From the NCBI GenBank assembly GCA_964473205.1, contig CAYYOK010000005.1, positions 10,991 to 74,990 of the forward strand: 64,000 nt of DNA, given 5' to 3'. Below the pieces are notes generated by a model that was not told where the DNA came from, searched no databases, and saw only the letters and a program-made list of their open reading frames with translations. The translations under genes and the position numbers were made by a program. Origin of the DNA: CAYMRL01 sp964473205 (lineage in GTDB: Bacteria > Deinococcota > Deinococci > Deinococcales > Trueperaceae). This document shows, in pieces, positions 7,757 through 16,557 of this stretch (its first letter is position 1; the number at the start of each line of letters is the position of its first letter).

Positions 7757-8697
7757 GAGTACCTGATCCTCGGGTCGACGAGGCTGTACGAGATGTCCGT
7801 GAGCAGGTTGACGGCGATCACGACCATCGAGAACAGCACCATCAGGCTCTGCATCATCACGAAGTCGGACCTGAGGAAGGCGCTGTAGATGAGGCGCCCG
7901 AAGCCGGGGACGGCGAAGAGGGTGTCGATGACGATGACGCCTCCCATCAGACCGGAGAACTCCAGGCCGATGAGGGTGAACAGCGGTATCAGCGCGTTGC
8001 GCAGCGCGTGGCGCAGGTTGACCGAGACCTCGGAGGCGCCCTTCGCCCGCGCTGTGCGCACGAAGTCGCTGTTGATCACCTCGAGCATGCTGCCGCGCGT
8101 CATGCGCATGAAGATGCCGATGGGCCGCAGGGCCAGGGCGGTGGCGGGGAGGATCGAGTGGTGCAGGCTGCGCCACGGGTCCTCGTTGAAGCGCACGAAG
8201 CCGGAGGACGGGAACCAGCCCAACTGCAGGGCGACGAAGTACATCAGCAAGATACCTGCCCAGAACGCAGGGATGGAGATGGCCGAGAGAGCGAAGACGG
8301 AGCTGAGCGCGTCGATGAACCCGCCGCGCTTGACGGCCGAGAGGATCCCGAGCGGCACGCCGACCGAGATCGAGATGAGCAGCGATACCAGCGCGATCTG
8401 CAGCGTGACGGGGAACGCGAAGCCGACTGCCCGAGTGACGGGAGTGTTGTCGACGAGGGAGCGCCCGAGATCGCCGGTGAAGATGCCGCCGAGCCAGGTC
8501 AGGTACTGAACGTGGACGGGGCGGTTGAGCCCCATGCGCTCGCGGAGCACCGCGCGCGACTGAGGCGTCGCCTCGTCGCCGAGGATGGCCAGCGTCGGGT
8601 CGCCCGGCAGCAGCTGCATCACCGAGAACACGGCGGCGGTGATGAAGATGATGACCGGGATCGCCGTCAGGATCCGGTTGACTAAGAAGGTCAGCAT
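7753..8697 (-). CDS. peptide-type ABC transporter permease (DppB-like)
   Basis: A 314-residue DppB/OppB-type permease. The N-terminal helix FLVNRILTAIPVIIFITAAV is followed by the diagnostic QLLPGDPTLAILG. The docking loop VRTARAKGASEVSVNLRHAL and the C-terminal DPRIRYS complete the pattern. It pairs with the DppC-like subunit encoded immediately downstream with a 4-base overlap. A perfect hairpin separates it from the upstream binding-protein gene, which would favour more binding protein than permease. The substrate could be peptides, oligosaccharides or metal chelates. Confidence 0.93.
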   Translation of the reverse strand: MLTFLVNRILTAIPVIIFITAAVFSVMQLLPGDPTLAILGDEATPQSRAVLRERMGLNRPVHVQYLTWLGGIFTGDLGRSLVDNTPVTRAVGFAFPVTLQIALVSLLISISVGVPLGILSAVKRGGFIDALSSVFALSAISIPAFWAGILLMYFVALQLGWFPSSGFVRFNEDPWRSLHHSILPATALALRPIGIFMRMTRGSMLEVINSDFVRTARAKGASEVSVNLRHALRNALIPLFTLIGLEFSGLMGGVIVIDTLFAVPGFGRLIYSAFLRSDFVMMQSLMVLFSMVVIAVNLLTDISYSLVDPRIRYS

Positions 8698-8714
8698 GCG
8701 GCTCCAGCTACGAA

Positions 8715-8749
8715 CGGGGCGGGCGACACATCCGTGACCACCCGCCCCG
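8715..8749 (-). terminator. intra-operon hairpin between binding-protein and permease genes
   Basis: CGGGGCGGG at 8715-8723 and CCCGCCCCG at 8741-8749 form a perfect 9-bp stem with a 17-base loop. There is no clear U-tract. It sits between the stop of the binding-protein gene and the start of dppB, where processing or attenuation hairpins commonly stabilise the upstream mRNA. Confidence 0.6.
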
Positions 8750-8769
8750 GGCTGTTACTCAGTTGTCGC

Positions 8770-10296
8770 TCAGTCGTTGACCCACACGGTCTCGAACCGC
8801 ATCATGCCGTCGGGGATGTGAGGGAAGCCCTGCAGGCGGTCGCGGTAGGCCTTGATCTCCGCCCGGTGGAACAAGAAGAGGTAGGGCATCTCGAGGAGCA
8901 TCTCGTCGGCGGCCGCGCGGTACAGCTCGCGGCGCTCGGCGGTGTCGCTGACGGCGCGGGCGCGCGTGAGGAGGTCGTCGATGGTCGCGTTGTTGATGTT
9001 CGCGAAGTTGGTGCTGTTGGAGGTGAACCACGGGTACGCGCTCAGGTCGGGGTCGTTGCGCGGGGTCAGCGAGATCCAGGCGGCGGTGTAGTTGTCCTCA
9101 CCGGCGCGCGCGAGGATCTGACCGAACTCGGTCGGCTGCGCGTTGAGCTGGATCCCGAACTCGGCGCACATCGCCTGGACCAGCGTGATGAGGCGGGTGT
9201 TCTCCTCGTCGGCGGAGTAGATCACGTCGAAGGAGAAGCCGTTGGGCGAGCCGGCGAGGTCGAGCAGCTCGCGCACCTTCTCGGGGTCGCGCTGCGGGAT
9301 CTTCTCGTCGTCCATGTCGGTCACGAAGGTGGCCGGCGAGAACGGGCTGTAGCCGGCGACGGCGCCGCCGTTGGCGAACACCGTGCTGATGATGATGTTG
9401 CGATCGACGCAGTAGTTCAGCGCCTGGCGGCGGTAAGGGTTGCCGAGGGCTTCGGACTGGGTGTTGATGTACATGCTCGAGTAGCCGAGGCCGGGAACCG
9501 ACTCCACCACGACGCCGGGGTAGGACTGGAGGTCCTCGAGGTCCTTGCCGGGGATCGTGTAGATCATGTCGAGCGCGCCGGACTTGAGGTTGATGACGCG
9601 CGACTCGCCGTCGACGAACGGACGCACGATGACCTGGTCGAGGTACGGCAGGCCTTCGCGGAAGTAGTCGTCGTTGCGTACCAGGAGGATGCGGTCGTCG
9701 CGGATGTGGTCGACGAACTTGAACGGACCGGCGCCGGCCAGGTGCTGGGTGAACTCGTCGCCGTGAGTCTCGACCGCGGTGGGGGAGACGATCATGCCGC
9801 TCCACGAGGCAAGGGCCGGCAGGAAGGCGGCGTACGGCTGGCTGAGGCGGGCGACGAAGGTGTGCTCGTCGACGGCCTCGTACGACTCGACGAAGCTCAG
9901 CTCCGACGCGCGGGGAGAGCCGGTGTCGGGGTTCTTGATGCGGTCGAAGTTGAAGACGAACGCTTCGGCGTTGACGGGCGTGCCGTCGTGGAAGCGCGCG
10001 TTCTGCACCAGGCGGAAGGTGTAAGTGAGGCCGTCGTCGGAGATCTCCCACGACTCGGCGAGGCCGGGGGCCGGCACGAAGTCGAGGTTCATCTCGACGA
10101 TGGTCGCGAAGATGTTGTGCAGCACGTTACGGGCCGACGCCGCGTTGGTGAGGTGCGGGTCGAGGTTGGGCGGATCGTCGGTCGTGGCCACGGTGATGCT
10201 GCCCCCGTAGCGGGGCTCTTGCGCGCTGGCGCTGAACAGCAGGCCGAGCACTAGGAGCGCTGAGAGAGTAGCGAGCGTCAAACGGCGGAAATTCAT
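8770..10296 (-). CDS. family-5 extracellular solute-binding protein of peptide-type ABC transporter
   Basis: A 508-residue secreted binding protein of the DppA/OppA class. The signal peptide runs MNFRRLTLATLSALLVLGLL... with cleavage at SASA-Q. Family-5 hallmarks follow: YGGSITVATTDDPPNLDPHL at the mature N-terminus, LAESWEISDDGLTYTFRL, and VQNARFHDGTPVNAEAFVF. An upstream in-frame ATG exists, but the ATG at 10296 has GGAGG five bases ahead. It is the first gene of an SBP-dppB-dppC operon that runs divergently from a NagZ-type gene, so muropeptides or aminosugar-peptides are possible cargo; this is inference. Confidence 0.92.
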   Translation of the reverse strand: MNFRRLTLATLSALLVLGLLFSASAQEPRYGGSITVATTDDPPNLDPHLTNAASARNVLHNIFATIVEMNLDFVPAPGLAESWEISDDGLTYTFRLVQNARFHDGTPVNAEAFVFNFDRIKNPDTGSPRASELSFVESYEAVDEHTFVARLSQPYAAFLPALASWSGMIVSPTAVETHGDEFTQHLAGAGPFKFVDHIRDDRILLVRNDDYFREGLPYLDQVIVRPFVDGESRVINLKSGALDMIYTIPGKDLEDLQSYPGVVVESVPGLGYSSMYINTQSEALGNPYRRQALNYCVDRNIIISTVFANGGAVAGYSPFSPATFVTDMDDEKIPQRDPEKVRELLDLAGSPNGFSFDVIYSADEENTRLITLVQAMCAEFGIQLNAQPTEFGQILARAGEDNYTAAWISLTPRNDPDLSAYPWFTSNSTNFANINNATIDDLLTRARAVSDTAERRELYRAAADEMLLEMPYLFLFHRAEIKAYRDRLQGFPHIPDGMMRFETVWVND

Positions 10297-10394
10297 CGTT
10301 CCTCCAAACATAGGTGCGGCGGCACGTGAACTCGACTTCCCAAGCAGAACCCTGTCCGAGAATCGCAGGCGTGTCGCCGCTGGAACCCATCGCC

Positions 10395-10436
10395 TACCTG
10401 ACAGTCCTTACCTGTCGGTACGTACCTGTCGTCGGC
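10395..10436. promoter_or_regulatory. three TACCTG direct repeats with 14-bp period
   Basis: TACCTGACAG (from 10395), TACCTGTCGG (from 10409) and TACCTGTCGT (from 10423) recur at exactly 14-bp spacing in the 316-base divergent region between the binding-protein operon (minus) and the nagZ-type gene (plus). Regularly phased direct repeats in such a place suggest binding sites for a regulator. The rest of the 10297-10612 region shows no gene. Confidence 0.45.
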
Positions 10437-10612
10437 GAGATACGCGGGCAGGGTGATGGTACCTCAGGACCGGCCAGATGAGAGAACGATGCTGCCGGTG
10501 CGAGTACAAAGCGCTTAGGGGCCTTGTCGCTTCGGCCCGTGCCGATCCGGGTCATGCTGGCAGCGATGCCGATGAGCCTCGCTAACCGACCTGGTCCGAC
10601 GGATCGCAGCCT

Positions 10613-12202
10613 ATGAACCTCGCGCGCCTGCTGATGATCGACCTGTCCGGCTCGCGACTGACCCCCGACGAGAGCGAGTTCCTCAGGCAGCGCCGGCCCG
10701 GCGGCGTGTGCCTGTTCGCGCGCAACGTCGTCGACCGCTTCCAGCTCGCCGATTACGTCGAGGAGCTGCGGTCGTTGGCGGGGCCCGAGCTCATCGTCAC
10801 ACTCGACCAGGAGGGCGGCGGGGTCGTGCGCATCACCGACCTGCCCTACCCGCCCAGCGCGATGGCGCTGGGCGCGGCCGACGACGTCGAGCTGACCCGC
10901 GCCGTCGCGGAGGCGACAGGGCACGGCCTGCGGTCGGTGGGCGTCGACGTGGACCTGGCGCCGGTGGCGGACGTGAACTCGAACCCTGCGAACCCGGTGA
11001 TCGCCGACCGCGCGTTCGGTGCTGATCCCGAGCTGGTGTCGCGGCACGTGGTCGCGTTCGTGCAGGGTCTGCAGAGCGCGGGCGTCGGGGCCACGGTCAA
11101 GCACTTCCCCGGCCACGGCGACGCTGCCATCGATTCGCACCTCGCCCTCCCGACCCTCGACTGCTCGCTCGAGGAGCTCGAACGGCGCGAGTGGCCGCCG
11201 TTCGTGGCCGCGTTCCGGGCCGGGGTCGCCGCTGTGATGACGGCCCACATCGTGATGCGGCGCATCGACCCCGACTACCCGGGCACGCTCTCGCGCCCGG
11301 TGATCACCGGCCTGCTGCGCGAGCGCCTCGGCTTCCAGGGCGTGGTGTTCACCGACGCGCTGGAGATGAAGGCGATCGCCGACCGCTGGGGCGGCCCGGA
11401 GGCCGCCGTGCTGGCGCTCGCCGCTGGCGTCGACATGCCCGCACAGGTGGCGACGCTGAAGGTGCAGGAGGAGACGGTCGTAGCGATCGAGCGGGCGGTC
11501 GCCGCGGGACGGCTCGACGAGCAGGCGCTGGCCGCCTCGGCCGAGCGCTTGGGACGGCTGCTGCGGCTCGGCCGCCCGCGGCCTGACGCGGCGGGAGCCT
11601 GGCGCGCTGGGGACGCCGAGCTGCTGGACGAGGCCGCGCGGCGCGCGCTGGTTTCGCTCGGCGTGGCGAGCGAGCCTGGCGCGTTGCCGAGCGTGGAGCG
11701 CGGTGGCCGCGTCGTGCTGGTGGCAGCTCAGGCGACGCGCCAGAGCGCCGCCACCCAAGCTACGGTCAGCCCCGCCGCGGGCCTGGCCGCGGCGCTGCGC
11801 GAGCGCGGGGTGGACGTGATCGAGGTGCCCTACCAACCTGACGAGGCCGCCTCAGTGCTGCCAGAGGCGCTGGCCCGAGCCGAGTCGTCGGACCTGCTCG
11901 TCTTCGCCTCGACGGCCCGCACCGTGCTCAAGGAGGCCGAGGTCGGCCTGGCTAGAGGACTGGCGGAAGGCCTGAAGGGCAGTTCGCAGGGTGGCTACTC
12001 GACCGGCCTCGCAGCCGACCGAGGCCGCCATACCGCGTTCGTGCACGTGGCGCTGTGGAACCCGTACCTCGTCAAGGCCGTGCCAGGGCCCGCACTGGTG
12101 ACGTTCGGCTGGCGCGAGCGGTCGGTGAGCGCAGCCGCTGCCGCGCTGCTGGGCGAGGTGAGAGCGGTGGCGACGGCGCCGGTCGAGCTGTGGACGGGGT
12201 GA
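10613..12202 (+). CDS. nagZ: glycoside hydrolase family 3, beta-N-acetylhexosaminidase (NagZ-type), cytoplasmic
   Basis: A 529-residue GH3 enzyme expected to cleave terminal beta-GlcNAc, as in peptidoglycan recycling. The TIM-barrel domain (about residues 1-330) carries TLDQEGGGVVRI, KHFPGHGDAAIDSHLALP (the GH3 NagZ signature with the His/Asp acid-base pair) and VVFTDALEMKAI, which contains the nucleophile aspartate. The extra C-terminal 190 residues match the GH3 C-terminal alpha/beta domain. There is no signal peptide, so it is cytoplasmic. It is transcribed divergently from a family-5 importer, consistent with degradation of imported muropeptides. A second, exported paralogue lies at 14658-16376. 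Confidence 0.85.
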   Translation: MNLARLLMIDLSGSRLTPDESEFLRQRRPGGVCLFARNVVDRFQLADYVEELRSLAGPELIVTLDQEGGGVVRITDLPYPPSAMALGAADDVELTRAVAEATGHGLRSVGVDVDLAPVADVNSNPANPVIADRAFGADPELVSRHVVAFVQGLQSAGVGATVKHFPGHGDAAIDSHLALPTLDCSLEELERREWPPFVAAFRAGVAAVMTAHIVMRRIDPDYPGTLSRPVITGLLRERLGFQGVVFTDALEMKAIADRWGGPEAAVLALAAGVDMPAQVATLKVQEETVVAIERAVAAGRLDEQALAASAERLGRLLRLGRPRPDAAGAWRAGDAELLDEAARRALVSLGVASEPGALPSVERGGRVVLVAAQATRQSAATQATVSPAAGLAAALRERGVDVIEVPYQPDEAASVLPEALARAESSDLLVFASTARTVLKEAEVGLARGLAEGLKGSSQGGYSTGLAADRGRHTAFVHVALWNPYLVKAVPGPALVTFGWRERSVSAAAAALLGEVRAVATAPVELWTG

Positions 12203-12597
12203 GTTCGCAGCTTCGTTCTGCGCTCACTGGTTAGCCTAGGTAAGAGGTTGAAGGCATAGCCGGTTGAAAGCAGATGCTTTGGGAAAATCGTACGCACGTG
12301 TACTACTTGTCGCTTGTAAACAATACGGCTGTCCGGGCGCAGTCGCCTAAGAGCCACCACAACCCTGATCATCGGGAACTCATGGATGTCGTCCAAAAGA
12401 CGTGTCGCGTCACCTAGAAGAGCGCGTCAGAATCGGAAGAAACAAGTCGAGTTGCGCGACCGCCATCGGCTTCAAGTCTACCGAGACCGCAGTTGTAACG
12501 TGGTCGGCAATCTGAAGGAGGGCGATGCTAGGAGATCTAAGTGTGTAATGGCTAGACAGCGATAAAGAACGTAGCCTCCTAAGGAAGGAAAGATCCT

Positions 12598-14466
12598 GTG
12601 ACGTGGGACGACCTACAGCTGCTTCGTGAGAGCGTCGACTTTGAAGCCAAGGCGGCACAAGGGCGTGACGGTACGGGAGCCGTGCCGGATAGCTTATGGG
12701 CCACATACTCAGCTTTAGCTAACACCAATGGCGGGATCGTCGTTCTCGGGGTGAGAGAAGAAGACGATCGCTCACTCACGCCCGTTGGGCTCATGAGCGT
12801 TGACCGTGTGCTTACAGACTTCTGGAATACTATTAACAACTCAACGAAGGTTAACCGTAATATTCTCAATGATGGGCGCGTGCATATCGTCGGTTGGGGC
12901 TCTGTCAATATGATTGCAATTGATGTTCCGAGAGCTAGTAGAAGCGATAGGCCAATATTCGTAGGCGCTAACCCATTTACTGGCACGTATAGGCGCAATT
13001 TTGACGGTGATTACTTATGTGATGAAAATACGGTTCGGCGGATGATTGCCGATTCTACGCAGGACACTAGAGATGATCAAATCCTTGATGGCTTTGGTAT
13101 GGACGATTTGGACGAATCAGCGCTCGCGTCCTTCAGGAATGAGTTTCGGTCTACGCGGCCGGGCCATCCCTGGATATCTCTTGGCGACGTTGAGCTACTT
13201 CGGAGTCTGGGCGGTTGGCGGCGTGACCGAAGCACGGGCGCCGAGGGATTGACGTTCGCGGGAATTCTGATGTTTGGCCATTTGAGATCAATCCTAGATG
13301 CGTTTCCCAACTACGTAATCGACTTCCAGGAGCGACCGGACGAAAGAAGCAGCAGAGAGACACGATGGCTTGATAGGGTGACGACCGACGGAACGTGGTC
13401 CGGCAATCTCTTTGACTTCTATCGACGCGTCTATCCGAAAATGACCGCAAGTCTCCGCGTGCCTTTTCAACTTCGGGACGGAAAGCGAGTCGATGAGACT
13501 CATGTGCACGAGGCGCTCAGGGAGGCTCTGGTCAATACACTCATTCACGCAGACTTCTCTGGGACTACTTCGATTTCAGTGCTTGCATATCCCCACAAGT
13601 TCGTTTTTCGAAATCCCGGTGGTTTGCGTTTACCCTTAGACATTATTCTAGCGGGCGGAACAAGTGATTGCCGAAACCGTAACCTGCAAAAGATGTTCCA
13701 GATGGTTGGAGCGGTTGAGCAAGCGGGATCAGGTGTGCCGAAGATCCTTAGAGCGTGGCGCGAGCAAGATTGGTTTCGGCCTCTTTGGCGTGAACGTCTC
13801 GATCCCGACATGACCCAACTGGAGATGGGGATGCAGAGCTTGCTTCCCGCCGCTTCGCTTGAGGCCTTGATTCAAAGGTTTGGAGTGGAGTTCGACCGGT
13901 TGGATCACGAGCAGAGACTTGCTGTTGTAATTGCCCATGCGGAAGGAGCTGTGACGAACCAGAGGCTGCAAGAGGTTACTAGCACCCACCCAACTGATCT
14001 AACGCGCATTCTCCGAGTACTTGTAGGAGACGGCTTGTTGATTAAGGTTGGGGTCGGACGAGGTACTTCATATGAGCTTCCATCAGTTGGAAGCCAGGGT
14101 AGCTTGTTCGATAAGAGCCCTTCTAAAGACTCTCATATGAATGAAGCTGGACTTGAAACAATGCAACCTAGGACCCTTACGGAACAAGTTGAAGCCGATA
14201 TCCGGCAAGTTGCGGTCGGAGCGGTAGATGTGATTAAAGCCAAGGGAAGAACTCTCGACAAGCAATTGATGGAGCGTGCGATTTTGGAGGTATGTGAAAA
14301 GGATTATCACACCGTGCGAGAAATCGCGACCGCAATAGGCAGATCCGCCCAAACGCTGAGAGCCGCTTATCTACCTGACCTTGTCGCTTCGGGCCGTCTT
14401 GAGTTGCGATATCCACAGACTCCCAATCATCCTAGACAGGCATACAAAGCGTCCGTCAAGAATTGA
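12598..14466 (+). CDS. Schlafen/AlbA_2-domain ATP-binding protein
   Basis: A 622-residue protein of the AlbA_2 (Schlafen-like, putative DNA-binding) and HATPase_c_4 class. The AlbA_2 domain is at about residues 10-150, recognisable by SVDFEAKAA and ALANTNGGIVVLGVREEDD. The ATPase-like domain shows REALVNTLIHADFSG near residue 305 and QMVGAVEQAGSGVPKILRAW near residue 365. A winged-helix-like tail follows. The GTG start is preceded by AAGGAAGGAAAG. It stands alone in an AT-richer segment between two GH3 genes, which points to horizontal acquisition. Members are annotated as transcriptional regulators, and some sit in phage-defence islands; the actual role here is unknown. Confidence 0.85.
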   Translation: MTWDDLQLLRESVDFEAKAAQGRDGTGAVPDSLWATYSALANTNGGIVVLGVREEDDRSLTPVGLMSVDRVLTDFWNTINNSTKVNRNILNDGRVHIVGWGSVNMIAIDVPRASRSDRPIFVGANPFTGTYRRNFDGDYLCDENTVRRMIADSTQDTRDDQILDGFGMDDLDESALASFRNEFRSTRPGHPWISLGDVELLRSLGGWRRDRSTGAEGLTFAGILMFGHLRSILDAFPNYVIDFQERPDERSSRETRWLDRVTTDGTWSGNLFDFYRRVYPKMTASLRVPFQLRDGKRVDETHVHEALREALVNTLIHADFSGTTSISVLAYPHKFVFRNPGGLRLPLDIILAGGTSDCRNRNLQKMFQMVGAVEQAGSGVPKILRAWREQDWFRPLWRERLDPDMTQLEMGMQSLLPAASLEALIQRFGVEFDRLDHEQRLAVVIAHAEGAVTNQRLQEVTSTHPTDLTRILRVLVGDGLLIKVGVGRGTSYELPSVGSQGSLFDKSPSKDSHMNEAGLETMQPRTLTEQVEADIRQVAVGAVDVIKAKGRTLDKQLMERAILEVCEKDYHTVREIATAIGRSAQTLRAAYLPDLVASGRLELRYPQTPNHPRQAYKASVKN

Positions 14467-14474
14467 CCAGCGGA

Positions 14475-14490
14475 AGTCTTCACAAAGACT
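14475..14490 (+). terminator. short hairpin after the AlbA_2 gene
   Basis: AGTCTT and AAGACT pair around a CACA loop nine bases after the stop codon. The stem is only 6 bp and no T-run follows, so this is a weak terminator candidate. Confidence 0.3.
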
Positions 14491-14657
14491 ACATTGAAGT
14501 ACGAAGAGCCAGCCTCAAGCCTCGTAACATAAGGACAATAACATTGACAGTGCACACCTGAGCAATCTAGTAGAGCAACCTGGACTCCAATGTTTAGGGA
14601 GACTACAGCCCCTTGGGACTAATCTGTCAGTGACGAAATCATCGGAACTTAGATACT

Positions 14658-16376
14658 TTAATCCCCTGAACTAGTGTAGCCGCCCATCCCCGCCCCGACC
14701 GGATGCTCGCCCGCCGACACCGGCAGGCGCCCGCTCAGTGGCGACGCGCCGGTCAGCACCGCAGCCGCGCCGATCAGGTTGGCCTCCCGGTAACCGTAGG
14801 CCGCGACGTAGGCGGCTGGCCGCACCGGTAGCAGGCGCAGGTCGTCCGGGTTGCCCAGCGCCACGACCACGAGCGGCTTGCCCGTCTCGGCGAGCCTGTG
14901 GGCGAGGCGCCCCATGCCGGCCGGGAACGCGCCGAGCCAGCGGTAGGTGCCTAGGACCACCACGTCGGCCGACGAGGCTTCGGCCACCGCCGCGGCGATC
15001 TGCTCGTCGCTCGGGTTGGTTCCGACAGCCACGCGGCGCACGGCAGCCGCTGTGCCCACGCTCGCCAGCACGTCCCCGAGATGAGGCGGCTGGCCGAACC
15101 CGCCAGGTTGTGGCGCCACCACCAGCACGCTCTCACCCGCTACCAGGGGCAAGACTCCGTCGTTGAGCAGCAGCGTGGCGCCGCGCACGGCCACCTCGTG
15201 CGCTAGCTCGCGGTTGGCGGCGTAGTCGGGTGGCGCAGCGTCTAGCCTAGGACGGTACGCCGCCGCCACCGCCGCCGACCGCGCGACGGCGTCACGGACC
15301 CGCGCCTCGCTCAGCCTGCCGCTACGCACGGACTCTAGCAGCGCCGCCAGCACCTCGCGCTGGGCGTCTAGGTCGGGGCCTAGGAGCAGTAGGTCGGCGC
15401 CGGCGATCACGCTCAGCACGGCGGCCTCGCCCGCCCCGTAATGGCTGGCGATCGCGTCCATGTCCATGTAGTCGGTGACGATCATGCCGTCGAAGCCCAG
15501 CTCCTCGCGCAGCAGCCCGGTGAGCGCCGCGGGCGAGAGCGTGGCAGGCAGCTCGGGGTCGAGGGCGGGGAACGCCACGTGGGCCGTCATGATCGCAGGC
15601 GCCCCGGCCGCTATCACCGCCCGGAACGGCGGCAGCTCGACGGCGTCGAGGCGGGCGCGGTCGCCGTCCACGACCGGGAGCTCGATGTGCGAGTCGGTCC
15701 CGGTGTCGCCGTGGCCGGGGAAGTGCTTGGGAACGGCGGCGACGCCCGCCGCCTCGAGGCCTGCGAGGTAGGCGAGGGCGAACTCGCCGACGACCTCCGG
15801 GCTCGAGCCGAACGAGCGGATGCCGATGATCGGGTTGTCCTGGTTCGAGTTGACGTCTACGACGGGCGCGAAGCTGAGGTTGAACCCGGCGTAAGCGAGC
15901 TCATCGCCCGTCGCTCTAGCGACGCGCTCGGCCAACGACGTGTCTCCGGCCGCTGCCAGAGCCATGTTGCCGGGGAAGATAGTCGCGTCGTCGACGCGGT
16001 AGGTGGTGAACGGGCCGCCCTCCTGATCGATGCCGAAGAGCAGAGGATAGGCGCTGGCGTCCTGCAGCGCGCGCACGCTCGCTCGCGCCGCCGCCGTCGA
16101 CGGCACGTTGCTCGGGTAGAACAGGAACCCAGCGGGGCGGAACTCCTCGAGGCGCGCGAGCGGCGGCTCGGAGCCCGGGTAGGCGAGCAGCATGAGCCTC
16201 CCGACAAGCTCCTCGACGGGGACGGGGTCCGACTCCTGCGCGGCAGCCAGCCCGCCGAGCGCGAGGAGCAGGGCAGCCGAGATGGCGACCAAGACCGCGA
16301 GCCGCCGCGGCGGCTCGGCTGCCGATCGGCCAAGGGCGACGAGGGTCCGGTGCTCCGGCGCGACCTGAGTGAACAT
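14658..16376 (-). CDS. glycoside hydrolase family 3, exported beta-N-acetylhexosaminidase-like protein
   Basis: A 572-residue GH3 protein. Residues about 25-46 form a hydrophobic signal segment ending GLAAAQ, preceded by an Arg-rich stretch, so it is exported or anchored. The barrel carries FGIDQEGGPFTTY, KHFPGHGDTGTDSHIELP and GMIVTDYMDMDAI, the same catalytic motifs as in the paralogue at 10613-12202. The C-terminal domain is shared. It probably trims GlcNAc-containing glycans or muropeptides outside the cytoplasm. It is transcribed divergently from a CUT1 sugar importer whose promoter lies just upstream, so the importer may take up its products; this is inference. Confidence 0.85.
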   Translation of the reverse strand: MFTQVAPEHRTLVALGRSAAEPPRRLAVLVAISAALLLALGGLAAAQESDPVPVEELVGRLMLLAYPGSEPPLARLEEFRPAGFLFYPSNVPSTAAARASVRALQDASAYPLLFGIDQEGGPFTTYRVDDATIFPGNMALAAAGDTSLAERVARATGDELAYAGFNLSFAPVVDVNSNQDNPIIGIRSFGSSPEVVGEFALAYLAGLEAAGVAAVPKHFPGHGDTGTDSHIELPVVDGDRARLDAVELPPFRAVIAAGAPAIMTAHVAFPALDPELPATLSPAALTGLLREELGFDGMIVTDYMDMDAIASHYGAGEAAVLSVIAGADLLLLGPDLDAQREVLAALLESVRSGRLSEARVRDAVARSAAVAAAYRPRLDAAPPDYAANRELAHEVAVRGATLLLNDGVLPLVAGESVLVVAPQPGGFGQPPHLGDVLASVGTAAAVRRVAVGTNPSDEQIAAAVAEASSADVVVLGTYRWLGAFPAGMGRLAHRLAETGKPLVVVALGNPDDLRLLPVRPAAYVAAYGYREANLIGAAAVLTGASPLSGRLPVSAGEHPVGAGMGGYTSSGD

Positions 16377-16430
16377 CCCTGCAGTCTAGCCGTGCCCGAT
16401 GAGCGTAGCTCGGTCGAGTCGCTCTCTGAA

Positions 16431-16459
16431 TTGACCCTCACCAGATAGCGTCGTATGGT
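16431..16459 (+). promoter_or_regulatory. sigma-70-type promoter for the sugar importer operon
   Basis: TTGACC (16431-16436) and TATGGT (16454-16459) are separated by exactly 17 bases and lie 98 bases upstream of the binding-protein start. The spacing and hexamers fit a housekeeping promoter. Confidence 0.5.
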
Positions 16460-16557
16460 TGCCAAGTAGCGTCTGGACCGAAGAAAACCCGGTGCTCAGC
16501 GCAGCTCTACCACGTCACACCCGACTCGGGGGCTGCGAACACGAAAGGCGGATCGAA

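Larger units (their letters stand above)
12203..14657. mobile_element. AT-richer, probably horizontally acquired segment
   Basis: Base composition and codon use change abruptly just after the nagZ-type stop and return to normal inside the next GH3 gene. Stretches such as TTAACCGTAATATTCTC have no counterpart in flanking genes. The segment contains one large gene (12598-14466). The 395-base left flank (12203-12597) has no intact gene, only a short minus-strand open stretch (12410 to about 12530) whose LLQIADHVTTAVS faintly recalls the C-terminus of DUF3800 proteins. The right flank (14467-14657) holds a 6-bp hairpin. I saw no integrase, insertion sequence or flanking direct repeat. Confidence 0.6.

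Noticed and set aside
8734..10254. 506-codon plus-strand open frame opposite the family-5 binding protein
   Set aside because: Val/Gly/Arg/Glu-rich translation without motifs, fully antisense to a confident gene.
10395..10436. Plasmid- or phage-type replication iterons
   Set aside because: Only three short units in a divergent promoter region, with no rep gene or AT-rich unwinding element.
12203..14657. Insertion sequence or integrated element with attachment sites
   Set aside because: No transposase, integrase, tRNA end or flanking direct repeat could be found, so only an acquired segment is claimed.
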